DNA of 10,767 bases, from the NCBI GenBank assembly GCA_003559755.1, contig PWKM01000274.1, positions 1 through 10,767 on the forward strand. Reading direction: 5' to 3'. This stretch comes from Planctomycetota bacterium. GTDB taxonomy: Bacteria > Planctomycetota > PUPC01. How positions within the stretch are numbered: position 1 is the first letter of the stretch; each line of letters opens with the position of its first letter. Shown in pieces: positions 1-8,018 of the stretch. The notes under the pieces were generated by a model. The model worked only from the letters and a program-made list of their open reading frames with translations. It was not told where the DNA came from and ran no database searches. The position numbers were made by a program, and so were the translations under genes.

Positions 1-18
1 ACGCCCGCCAACCGATGT

Positions 19-47
19 CTTTCATCTGACGTTCGCTGCGATATAAT
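19..47 (+). promoter_or_regulatory. Probable nrdJ promoter
   Basis: A perfect TATAAT -10 box lies at 42-47. The best -35 candidate at 17-bp spacing is CTTTCA (19-24), which matches TTGACA at only three positions, so the promoter may need an activator or rely on its -10. No TGn extension precedes the -10. Transcription would begin near 53-55, leaving a leader of only about 22 nt before the nrdJ start. The -10 is embedded in a large dyad (30-58), which suggests direct control. Seen: the boxes. Inferred: promoter activity. Confidence 0.6.
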
Positions 48-58
48 CGCATCGAACG
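30..58. promoter_or_regulatory. Operator-like 29-bp dyad over the nrdJ -10 box
   Basis: The left arm is CGTTCG (30-35), C, TGCGAT (37-42). The centre is ATA (43-45). The right arm is ATCGCA (46-51), T, CGAACG (53-58). Twelve of 13 arm positions pair, with a single mismatch (36/52). The TATAAT box lies across the centre, so a bound dimeric regulator would block RNA polymerase. No T-run follows on either strand, which argues against a terminator. It does not match the NrdR box consensus (ACAC-AT-rich-GTGT type), and its GTTC/GAAC order is opposite to the Gram-positive LexA box (GAAC-N4-GTTC). The regulator is unknown. Confidence 0.6.
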
Positions 59-76
59 GACGAGCGAGGATGTGCT

Positions 77-1870
<1,794 letters not shown>

Positions 1871-1885
1871 CCGGTGGCCGGGGAG

Positions 1886-2686
1886 CTATCGCGGCCGCTT
1901 CTGGCAGCGGGAACAGAACAGGGTGGTTCGGCCCGCTACCTTTGTCCGGTCCAGCTCGCGCCGGCAGTTCGGGCAGCGGCGGTCACCATCTCGATGCGGC
2001 AGGAAGAATTCGTCCGGCAACCGGCCCCAATCGGCGTCTGCCTCGACGGCGGTCGCGAGGGATTGCCGCATCGCCCGGTACAGCCGCTCCACGGCCTCGT
2101 CGCCGAGCCGGTCGGCACGAGTCTCGGGATGCAGCCGGGCCTGGTAGAGCATTTCGTCGGCGTAGATGTTGCCCACGCCCGCGACGACCGACTGGTTCAT
2201 CAGCAGCGGCTTGAGCTTCCCTTTCCGTCCGGCCAGCCGGTCCCGGAACACATCGAGTGTGAGGTCGTCGGCCAGGGCATCCGGCCCCACCTTCTTCCCG
2301 GCAAGGAACTCGTCGGGGTCCGACGCGAATCCCACGAATCCGAGCAGGCGTCGGCTGATGTAGGCGAGGCGCCCGCCGTTCGCGAAACAAAACAGCACCT
2401 TCGTGTAGGGGGGCGGTTCGGCGTCGGTCTTGGAATACCGCAGGTCGCCGGTCATCCCGAAGTGCATGACCAGCCAGCCGCCTGCATCGTTCAACTCGGC
2501 GAGCAGGAGCTTCCCGTGTCGGACCGAGCGTTCCAGCCGCCGGCCCTTGAGCCGCCGGCCGAGCTGCTGGGGGCGGATATCCTCGAGGATGCGATCATCG
2601 GTCACCGACGTTCGCTCGATCTGCTGGTGCAGCGATGTCGCATCGAGATATCGCTTGAATTGTGCGACCTCGGGCAGCTCCGGCAT
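1886..2686 (-). CDS. mutM: Fpg/Nei-family DNA glycosylase/AP lyase
   Basis: Base-excision repair enzyme expected to remove oxidised purines such as 8-oxoguanine and to cleave the abasic site. The 266-residue product begins MPELPEV, giving the catalytic N-terminal proline (P2) and E3. K59 lies in RHGKLLL, the conserved lysine position. HFGMTG (75-80) contains the intercalating methionine, and VGNIYADE (171-178) lies in the helix-two-turn-helix region. A C-terminal zinc finger (C238, C241, C258, C261, with R253 in AGRTT) contacts DNA. MPELPE rather than MPEGPE favours Fpg over Nei. The usual DPRRFG loop is replaced by SRRLLG (111-116), and the helix after MPELPEV reads AQFKRYLD rather than the common ETVRR, so this is a divergent subgroup and lesion preference is uncertain. 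The ATG is supported by AAGGA at 2693-2697, six bases upstream. It follows rnfB by 45 bp and may share its transcript. Confidence 0.9.
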   Translation of the reverse strand: MPELPEVAQFKRYLDATSLHQQIERTSVTDDRILEDIRPQQLGRRLKGRRLERSVRHGKLLLAELNDAGGWLVMHFGMTGDLRYSKTDAEPPPYTKVLFCFANGGRLAYISRRLLGFVGFASDPDEFLAGKKVGPDALADDLTLDVFRDRLAGRKGKLKPLLMNQSVVAGVGNIYADEMLYQARLHPETRADRLGDEAVERLYRAMRQSLATAVEADADWGRLPDEFFLPHRDGDRRCPNCRRELDRTKVAGRTTLFCSRCQKRPR

Positions 2687-2731
2687 CGGTGTTCCTTCGA
2701 CCCTGGCCAGGATGTGAAGGGGTCAGCCGTG

Positions 2732-3583
2732 TCAGGCGGGCTTTCCGGCGGCCTCGGCTTCCTTCGCCTTCTTTTCGGCTCGGCGGCGGGCGCGGAGATC
2801 GACGATGGTGTTCTTGGGGCAGACCTTGGCGCACTTGCCGCAGAGGATGCACTTCTCGTAGTCGATGACCGCAAGGTTGTCGATGACGTGGATGGCGTCG
2901 ACCGGGCATTCCTTCTCGCACCGACGGCAGGCGATGCATCCGGTCTCGCATATCTTGTTGACCACCTTGCCCTTGTCGTGTGACTGGCATTTGACCCACA
3001 CGGTCCGTTTGGCGGGCATGACCGCGATGACGCCGCGCGGGCAGACCCGCTCGCAGGCGCCGCAGGCGGTGCACCGCTCCTCGATGACGTGGGGCAGGCC
3101 GTCGTCGCCGATGAAGATCGCCTCGAACGGGCAGGCCTCGACGCAGGAGCCGAGCCCGACGCAGGCGAAGTGACAGGCCTTCGGCCCCTCCTGGATGAGG
3201 ACGGCGGCCCGGCAGTCTTCCACCCCGTGGTATTCTTCCTTGTCCTTGCAGCCGGTCCCGCCGCCGCACAGCATGCGGGCGATGTGCGGCTCGGTCTCTT
3301 CCGAACTCATCCCGAGAAGCTCGTAGATTTCTGCCCGAGCGTCGTCCCCGCAGACCGGGCAGATGGACGGAGTCGCGTCTCCCGCCACGATCTTCTCTGC
3401 CGCCGCGGCGCAGCCGGCCAGCCCGCAGCCGCCGCAGTTCGCCCCGGGCAGCAGTTCATCCACCTGCTCGATCCGGGGGTCGACGTCCACGTGGAAGACC
3501 TTCGATGCGAGGGCCAGCACGATGCCGAGCAGCATTGCCAGCACGGCCATAATGATCAGCGATCCGATGATGAAGCTACTCAA
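2732..3583 (-). CDS. rnfB: Rnf complex polyferredoxin subunit RnfB
   Basis: The electron-entry subunit of the membrane Rnf complex, which couples electron transfer between ferredoxin and NAD+ to Na+ or H+ transport. The 283-residue protein has an N-terminal membrane anchor (about 4-27), then a four-cysteine Fe-S domain (C50, C53, C58, C75). The ferredoxin part carries classical CxxCxxCxxxCP sets at C171-C181, C216-C226 and C245-C255, plus a looser set C137, C141, C147, C151 ending in CP. More cysteines occur at 106, 112, 124, 199 and 212. This is the long, cluster-rich form seen in anaerobes, longer than the roughly 190-residue proteobacterial one. The C-terminus is a basic/acidic tail (264-283). 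The start is TTG: GAGGTGG lies six bases upstream, and the next in-frame Met (residue 12) would remove half of the anchor. It lies 109 bp after rnfA. Confidence 0.94.
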   Translation of the reverse strand: MSSFIIGSLIIMAVLAMLLGIVLALASKVFHVDVDPRIEQVDELLPGANCGGCGLAGCAAAAEKIVAGDATPSICPVCGDDARAEIYELLGMSSEETEPHIARMLCGGGTGCKDKEEYHGVEDCRAAVLIQEGPKACHFACVGLGSCVEACPFEAIFIGDDGLPHVIEERCTACGACERVCPRGVIAVMPAKRTVWVKCQSHDKGKVVNKICETGCIACRRCEKECPVDAIHVIDNLAVIDYEKCILCGKCAKVCPKNTIVDLRARRRAEKKAKEAEAAGKPA

Positions 3584-3589
3584 AGAAAA

Positions 3590-3596
3590 CCACCTC
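3590..3596 (-). promoter_or_regulatory. Strong ribosome binding site that fixes the TTG start of rnfB
   Basis: On the - strand GAGGTGG is followed by six bases (TTTTCT) and then the TTG at 3583-3581. The strength and ideal spacing support TTG initiation. A closely related element (11 of 13 positions shared) precedes rnfE at 4987-4999. Confidence 0.7.
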
Positions 3597-3692
3597 TATC
3601 GAGAGAACGGTGCAGTCAGTCAATGTCCGGCCTTATTTCTTTTCCTCATTCGCGAGCATCCCTGCTCCCGTGTGCCGTGCCGCCTCGCCCGT

Positions 3693-4346
3693 TTATCCCA
3701 GGCCCGCCATCCCGGCGAAGCCGAGGAACGCCAGGGCCATCAGGCCGGTGCACAGGAAGGCGATGGGGGCGCCTTTGAAGCAGGGCGGGACGTTGAGGTA
3801 TTCGAGCCGCTCGCGGATGCCCGCCATCAGGAGCATCACAAGGGTGAAGCCGAGCCCGGCGAAGACGCCCTGGAGCACGGCTCCGGTCAGCCCGAGGTCC
3901 TGCGGGGCGTCGGTCGTGTTCAACAGGGCCACGCCCATCACCGCACAGTTGGTGGTGATCAGGGCCAAGTAGATGCCCATCGCCCGGTACAGCGTGGGGA
4001 CAAACCGTCGGAGGAACATCTCGACGAACTGGACCAGCGACGCGATGACCAGGATATACGACACGGTCACCAGCACGTCGAGCAGCCCGACCTCGGTGAT
4101 CCCGGCACCCGGTCCGAACACGGTCCGCAGGAACCACGAGCCGGGCACGAGAAAATAGGCGTAGAGCAGGTAGGTGACAAACGAGGCCATGGTCATCACG
4201 AACGTGACCGCGATGCCCATCCCGATGGCCTTGTGCTTGTCGTCGGACTGTCCGATGAACGGGCACAGGCCGAGGAACCGCTGGACCACAAAGTTCTGGA
4301 CGAACAGGTTCAGGATCGCGATTTGGAGGATGAGCTGCAGGTTCAT
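3693..4346 (-). CDS. rnfA: Rnf complex integral membrane subunit RnfA
   Basis: One of two homologous, oppositely oriented membrane subunits forming the ion-conducting core of Rnf. The 217-residue protein is almost entirely hydrophobic, with about six membrane segments (roughly 4-25, 41-66, 93-113, 122-142, 156-175, 192-213). LGLCPF (25-30) and TTNCAVMG (131-138) supply C28 and C134. By homology with Rnf/Nqr structures, these are half of the four cysteines that hold an Fe-S cluster in the membrane between RnfA and RnfE. The GLCPF wording favours RnfA over its relative NqrE. A loop of about 18-20 residues (about 77-96) makes it longer than the usual roughly 190. The ATG overlaps the rnfE stop as ATGA, implying translational coupling; AGGTG at 4355-4359 is the likely ribosome binding site. 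Confidence 0.93.
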   Translation of the reverse strand: MNLQLILQIAILNLFVQNFVVQRFLGLCPFIGQSDDKHKAIGMGIAVTFVMTMASFVTYLLYAYFLVPGSWFLRTVFGPGAGITEVGLLDVLVTVSYILVIASLVQFVEMFLRRFVPTLYRAMGIYLALITTNCAVMGVALLNTTDAPQDLGLTGAVLQGVFAGLGFTLVMLLMAGIRERLEYLNVPPCFKGAPIAFLCTGLMALAFLGFAGMAGLG

Positions 4347-4984
4347 TCCCAGGTCACCTGGTCCATTTGAGGGTGTCGTCGATGCCGTCCGATCGCCCGG
4401 AACCCGGCCATCAGCAGGCCGACCACGATGAACGCGCCGGGAGCGAGCACCAGCCCGGTCATCGGCTGAAACACGGTCCGGCCGTAGGCATCGAGCCAGA
4501 TGGGATAGCCGAGCAGCGTCCCCGCCCCGAGCACCTCGCGGATGCCGCCGATGAGGATCAGCGCCAGGGCAAAGCCCAGGCCCGTCCCCGCCCCGTCGAG
4601 GAACGACCGGAAAACGGTGTTCTTATATCCGAACGCCTCGGCCCGGCCGAGGATGATGCAGTTCACCACGATGAGCGGGATGAAGATCGCCAGGGCCCGG
4701 CTCTGCTCGTAGAAGAAGCCCTTCATCACCATGTCCACCATGGTGACGAACGTTGCGATCACCACGATGAAGCAGGGGATGCGCACGGCCTTGGGGATGA
4801 CCCCGCGGAGGGCCGAGACGATGACGTTCGAGCAGATGAGCACGACGCTCGCCGCCATCCCCATCGCGAACGCGTTGGTCACGCTGGTGGTCACCGCGAG
4901 GGCCGGGCACAGCCCCAGCATCAGCACGAAGATGCCGTTGTTCTTGAAGATGCCCTTGGTGAATTCTTCGCGATAGCTCGGCAT
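4343..4984 (-). CDS. rnfE: Rnf complex integral membrane subunit RnfE
   Basis: The membrane partner of RnfA, homologous to NqrD. The 213-residue product begins with a short cytoplasmic segment and then LGLCPALAVTTS (24-35) and VVNCIILGRAEAF (106-118). C26 and C109 are the expected Fe-S ligands paired with C28 and C134 of RnfA. Several hydrophobic segments follow (about 18-30, 37-58, 70-88, 97-113, 133-150, 176-196), and the C-terminus is basic (RAIGRHRRH, 196-204). LGLCP rather than the LGVCS type favours RnfE over NqrD, as does the neighbouring rnfB. It is the first gene of a - strand unit, with a promoter in the 116-bp gap from gatB. The start is ATG with GGAGG at 4995-4999, ten bases upstream, and a closer GCGG. 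Confidence 0.93.
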   Translation of the reverse strand: MPSYREEFTKGIFKNNGIFVLMLGLCPALAVTTSVTNAFAMGMAASVVLICSNVIVSALRGVIPKAVRIPCFIVVIATFVTMVDMVMKGFFYEQSRALAIFIPLIVVNCIILGRAEAFGYKNTVFRSFLDGAGTGLGFALALILIGGIREVLGAGTLLGYPIWLDAYGRTVFQPMTGLVLAPGAFIVVGLLMAGFRAIGRHRRHPQMDQVTWE

Positions 4985-5016
4985 ACGAAAACCGCCTCCA
5001 CAGGTCGAACTGGGGG

Positions 5017-5044
5017 ATTATAACCGGGCGCCCGGGACAGTCAA
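5017..5044 (-). promoter_or_regulatory. Near-consensus sigma-70-type promoter for rnfEAB
   Basis: On the - strand, TTGACT (5044-5039) and TATAAT (5022-5017) are separated by exactly 16 bp, matching 11 of 12 consensus positions. Transcription would begin about 5009-5011, giving a leader of about 25 nt before the rnfE ATG. It lies in the gap between gatB and rnfE and shows that rnfE can be the first gene of its own unit. Confidence 0.8.
5024..5035. promoter_or_regulatory. 12-bp perfect palindrome in the rnfE promoter spacer
   Basis: CCGGGC/GCCCGG is a perfect palindrome placed between the -35 and -10 boxes, a position often used by repressors or MerR-like spacer-distorting activators. Part of it (5028-5035, GCGCCCGG) also pairs perfectly with CCGGGCGC at 5050-5057, giving an alternative 8-bp stem with a 14-nt loop around the -35 box. 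In read-through RNA from gatB this could act as a weak terminator, though no T-run follows. G+C richness makes short palindromes more likely by chance. Confidence 0.4.
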
Positions 5045-5068
5045 GCCCGCCGGGCGCAGGATTGAACT

Positions 5069-5077
5069 GGGGGGGGG
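5069..5077 (+). repeat. G9 homopolymer in the gatB-rnfE gap
   Basis: Nine consecutive G on the + strand, about 24 bp downstream of the gatB stop and upstream of the rnfE -35 box. It begins inside the second copy of the direct repeat GAACTGGGGG (5007-5016 and 5064-5073). Runs of this kind can slip in replication or be miscounted in sequencing. A regulatory role is unproven. Confidence 0.5.
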
Positions 5078-5100
5078 AACCGCTCGAGGCGGGTCAGCGG

Positions 5101-6537
5101 TCAGTCGCCGGTGAGCCGGTCGATGAGCTCGCCGGCCAGCTTGGGGTTGGCCTTGCCCCGGGTGGCCCGCATGATCTGGCCGATGAGGAAGCCCTTCGCC
5201 TGCTGTTTTCCGGATTCGAGGTCAGCGACCGCGTCGGGGTGGTCGGCGAGGACCTGTTTGACGACGGCTTCGAGTTCGCCGCTGTCGCTGATCTGTGCCA
5301 GCCCCTTTTCCTCGACGATCTCGCCCGCCTTCTTCCCGGAGCTGCACATCTCGCTGAACACGGTCTTGCCCACGCTGTTGCTGATCCTGTCATCGGTGAC
5401 CAGCCCGATCAGTTCGGCGAGCATCGGGGGCGAGACGGGCAGGTCGTCGATCTCGCACTGCCGCTCGTTGAGCACTCGCATCACCTCGCCCATCATCCAG
5501 TTGGCGGCGGTCTTGGGCTCGACGCCCTGCTCGACGGTCTGCTCGAAGTAGTCGGCGATGGGTTTCTGCTCGACGATGACGCCCGCGTCGTAGGGCGGCA
5601 GGTCGAGCTCGGCGATGAACCGCTTGCGTCGTACGGCGGGCAGTTCGCTCATCTGTTCGCGGACCTGGTCCAGCCATTCGGGGCTGATCTCGATGGGCAC
5701 GAGGTCCGGCTCGGGGAAGTAGCGGTAGTCCTTCGCCTCCTCCTTGCTCCGCATCGGCTCGGTGACTTCCCGCTGTACGTCCCAGAGCATCGTCTGGGAG
5801 GGGACGGTCCCGCCGGATTCGAGCACGGCGACCTGGCGATGGCGCTCGTGCTCGATGGCCTTGACCACGGCGCTCATCGAGTTGAGGTTCTTGACCTCGA
5901 CGCGGTTGCCGAACTCTTCGCCGCCCACGGCCCGGACGCTGATGCCCGCCTCGAAGCGGAGCGAGCCCTCCTGCATCTTGCAGTCGGAGATGCCGAGGTG
6001 GCGGAGGATCGCGGCGAGCTCGTTCATATAGGCGTTCGCCTCGTCGGCCGACCGCATGTCGGGAGCAGACACGATTTCGAGGAGCGGCGTTCCCGCCCGG
6101 TTGAGGTCGATGGCGGTGTAGTTCGCCCCGGTGTCCTCGGGGTGTTCGAGCTTGCCGGCGTCCTCCTCGAGGTGTACGTTCCAGATGCCGACCTTGCGGG
6201 TCTGGCCGTCCACCTCGATCTCGAGCCGGCCGTCGACGCCCAGGTTGTGGTAGTTCTGCGAGACCTGGTAGTTCTTGGGCAGGTCGGGGTAGAAGTAGTT
6301 TTTGCGGTCGAACTGGGTGACCGGGGCGATGTGGCATCGGAGTGCGAGCGCCGCCCGGAGGCCGAGTTCGACGGCGGTGCGGTTGACCACCGGCAGGGTG
6401 CCGGGCAGCCCCTGGCAGACGGGGCAGGTCTGGGTGTTCGGCGGGGCGCCGAAGTCGGTCTTGCAGCCGCAGAACATCTTGCTGCGCGTATGGAACTGGG
6501 CGTGTGTCTCCAGCCCGATCACCGTTTCGTACTGCAT
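5101..6537 (-). CDS. gatB: Aspartyl/glutamyl-tRNA amidotransferase subunit B
   Basis: The tRNA-binding kinase subunit of GatCAB. It activates Glu on misacylated Glu-tRNA(Gln) (or Asp on Asp-tRNA(Asn)) with ATP and receives ammonia tunnelled from GatA. The 478-residue protein starts MQYETVIGLETH. A zinc site is seen at C23, C25, C38 and C41 (CGC and CPVC). QFDRKNYFYPDLPKNYQ is the conserved catalytic-cradle block (about 79-95), and LEEDAGKLEH (about 122-131) is another. The C-terminal tail domain ends GKANPKLAGELIDRL, as usual for GatB. The frame stays open far upstream through gatA, but the ATG at 6537 matches the family N-terminus, with GAGG at 6544-6547 overlapping the gatA stop, six bases away. 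It lies 8 bp after gatA and is the last gene of the gatCAB group. Confidence 0.96.
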   Translation of the reverse strand: MQYETVIGLETHAQFHTRSKMFCGCKTDFGAPPNTQTCPVCQGLPGTLPVVNRTAVELGLRAALALRCHIAPVTQFDRKNYFYPDLPKNYQVSQNYHNLGVDGRLEIEVDGQTRKVGIWNVHLEEDAGKLEHPEDTGANYTAIDLNRAGTPLLEIVSAPDMRSADEANAYMNELAAILRHLGISDCKMQEGSLRFEAGISVRAVGGEEFGNRVEVKNLNSMSAVVKAIEHERHRQVAVLESGGTVPSQTMLWDVQREVTEPMRSKEEAKDYRYFPEPDLVPIEISPEWLDQVREQMSELPAVRRKRFIAELDLPPYDAGVIVEQKPIADYFEQTVEQGVEPKTAANWMMGEVMRVLNERQCEIDDLPVSPPMLAELIGLVTDDRISNSVGKTVFSEMCSSGKKAGEIVEEKGLAQISDSGELEAVVKQVLADHPDAVADLESGKQQAKGFLIGQIMRATRGKANPKLAGELIDRLTGD

Positions 6538-6545
6538 TCGAGTCC

Positions 6546-8018
6546 TCAGTCTTCGGTCAGGTTCGGCCTTGCCAGATGGTGGTCGGTGGCTTCTCGGAAG
6601 GCGTGTGCGAGTCGGAGGAGGCCCGATTCCTCGAACGGCCGGCCCATGAGTTGGACGCCGACCGGGAGCCCTCCCTCGCCGGTCCCCGCGTTGAATGCGA
6701 TCGCCGGGAGGCCCGCCAGGTTGGTGGCACTGGTGTAGATGTCGGCCAGGTACAGGGCCAGCGGGTCGTCGATCATCTCGCCCTGTTTGTAGGCGACGGT
6801 GGGGGCGACCGGTGCGAGGATGCAATCGACCCCCGCCAGGGCGTCGTCGAAGTCCTTCTTGATCAGGCGGCGGACCTTGAGCGCCTTGAGGTAGTAGGCG
6901 TCGTAATAGCCGGCGCTGAGAGCGAACGTGCCGAGCATAATGCGGCGCTTGACCTCGTCGCCCAGCCCCTCGGACCGCGAGCGGGAGTACAGCTCGTCGA
7001 CGTCCATCTTCCCGGCGGCCCGCCGGCCGTAGTGGATGCCGTCGAACCGAGCGAGATTGCTGCTCGCCTCGGCCGTCCCGATGATGTAGTAGGTGGCCAC
7101 CGCGTATTCTGTGTGGGGGAGCGAGATGTCGATCACCTCGGCCCCGAGGCCCCGGCAGGTGTCGGCCGCCGCCCGGACCGCGGCCTCGACGTCGGGCGCG
7201 ATGCCCTCGGCCAGGTACTCGCGGGGCAGCCCGACCTTCACCCCGGCAACGTCTTTCTCCAGTTCGGCGGAGTAGTCGGGCACCGGCTCCTGGGCCGAGG
7301 TCGAATCGCGGGGGTCGTGCCCGGCGATCACCTCGAGCAGGAGCGCCGCGTCGCGCGGGTCTCTCGAGAACGTGCCGATCTGATCGAGTGAGGAGGCGTA
7401 GGCGATGAGGCCGTACCGCGATACTCGCCCGTAGGTCGGTTTCAGGCCGGTCACGCCGCAGAACGCCGCCGGCTGGCGGATGGACCCGCCGGTATCCGAG
7501 CCCAGGGCGAGGGGGGCCAGGCCCGCGGCCACGGCGGCCGCCGACCCTCCGCTGGAGCCGCCGGGTACCCGCGACAGGTCCCACGGGTTGGCTGTCGTGG
7601 CGAACGCCGAGGCCTCCGTCGTCGAGCCCATGGCGAACTCGTCGAGGTTCGTCTTGCCGATGAGCACGGCGTCGGCCCGCTGGAGCCGCTCGACGACGGT
7701 CGCGTCGTAGGGCGGGACGAAATGTTCGAGAATCCTGGACGAGCAGGTGGTGGGCACGCCCCGTGTGCACAGGTTGTCTTTGAGGGCGATGGGGACGCCG
7801 GCCAGCGGGCCGACGGCCTCGCCCTTGTCGAGCCGGTCGTCGATGTCGGCGGCCTTGTCGAGCGCGGCCTCGGCCGTCACCGTGTTGAACGCTCCGACCC
7901 GCCCGTCGATCTGTTCGATCCGGTCGAGGTAGCGCTCGACGATCTGTCGAGCGGTCACGTCGCCGGCCATGAGTTTCCGGTGCAGGTCACCGGCGCTGAG
8001 TTCGATCAGTTCAGGCAT
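6546..8018 (-). CDS. gatA: Aspartyl/glutamyl-tRNA amidotransferase subunit A
   Basis: The glutaminase subunit of GatCAB, an amidase-signature enzyme that hydrolyses glutamine and passes ammonia to GatB. The 490-residue product carries the Ser-cisSer-Lys triad K80 (IALKDN), S155 (GGSSGGSAAA) and S179 (GSDTGGSIR), one residue offset from the K79/S154/S178 I recall for the Staphylococcus aureus enzyme. The following CGVTGLKPTYGRVSR is the strongly conserved substrate loop. I chose the ATG at 8018 (MPELIELSAG). A TTG four codons earlier is possible but is further from the only G-rich stretch (GCGGGGCG), which is a weak ribosome binding site. The start overlaps the end of a 17-codon reading frame (8011-8064), so coupling is possible. 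It lies 53 bp after gatC. Confidence 0.96.
   Translation of the reverse strand: MPELIELSAGDLHRKLMAGDVTARQIVERYLDRIEQIDGRVGAFNTVTAEAALDKAADIDDRLDKGEAVGPLAGVPIALKDNLCTRGVPTTCSSRILEHFVPPYDATVVERLQRADAVLIGKTNLDEFAMGSTTEASAFATTANPWDLSRVPGGSSGGSAAAVAAGLAPLALGSDTGGSIRQPAAFCGVTGLKPTYGRVSRYGLIAYASSLDQIGTFSRDPRDAALLLEVIAGHDPRDSTSAQEPVPDYSAELEKDVAGVKVGLPREYLAEGIAPDVEAAVRAAADTCRGLGAEVIDISLPHTEYAVATYYIIGTAEASSNLARFDGIHYGRRAAGKMDVDELYSRSRSEGLGDEVKRRIMLGTFALSAGYYDAYYLKALKVRRLIKKDFDDALAGVDCILAPVAPTVAYKQGEMIDDPLALYLADIYTSATNLAGLPAIAFNAGTGEGGLPVGVQLMGRPFEESGLLRLAHAFREATDHHLARPNLTED

Noticed and set aside
30..58. The dyad upstream of nrdJ read as an intrinsic terminator of an upstream gene
   Set aside because: No T-run follows on either strand, the arms are not G+C-concentrated at the base, and a perfect -10 box lies across the centre.
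1874..2983. A 369-codon + strand frame opposite the glycosylase and rnfB
   Set aside because: Antisense shadow: the - strand products have intact catalytic and cysteine motifs across the whole stretch.
3595..3623. Internal promoter before rnfB (TTGACT at 3623-3618, GATAGA 17 bp away at 3600-3595)
   Set aside because: The -10 matches only three of six positions and overlaps the ribosome binding site; a transcript from it would have almost no leader and would lose that site.
4350..4360. 11-bp palindrome CAGGT-C-ACCTG over the rnfA ribosome binding site
   Set aside because: A one-base loop cannot fold as an RNA hairpin, and an 11-bp palindrome inside coding sequence is easily a coincidence.
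3363..4370. A 335-codon + strand frame opposite rnfB and rnfA
   Set aside because: Low-complexity H/D/E/Q-rich translation typical of the antisense of hydrophobic membrane genes; no recognisable domain.
5062..6738. A 558-codon open frame on the + strand, antisense to gatB
   Set aside because: The opposite strand encodes GatB with all family motifs. Long antisense frames arise readily in G+C-rich coding DNA, and the translation shows low-complexity D/V/L/G-rich sequence with no family signature.
5101..7770. A single 889-codon - strand frame suggesting a fusion upstream of GatB
   Set aside because: The first 411 codons are the out-of-frame shadow of gatA. The GatB family N-terminus begins exactly at the ATG at 6537, with its own ribosome binding site.
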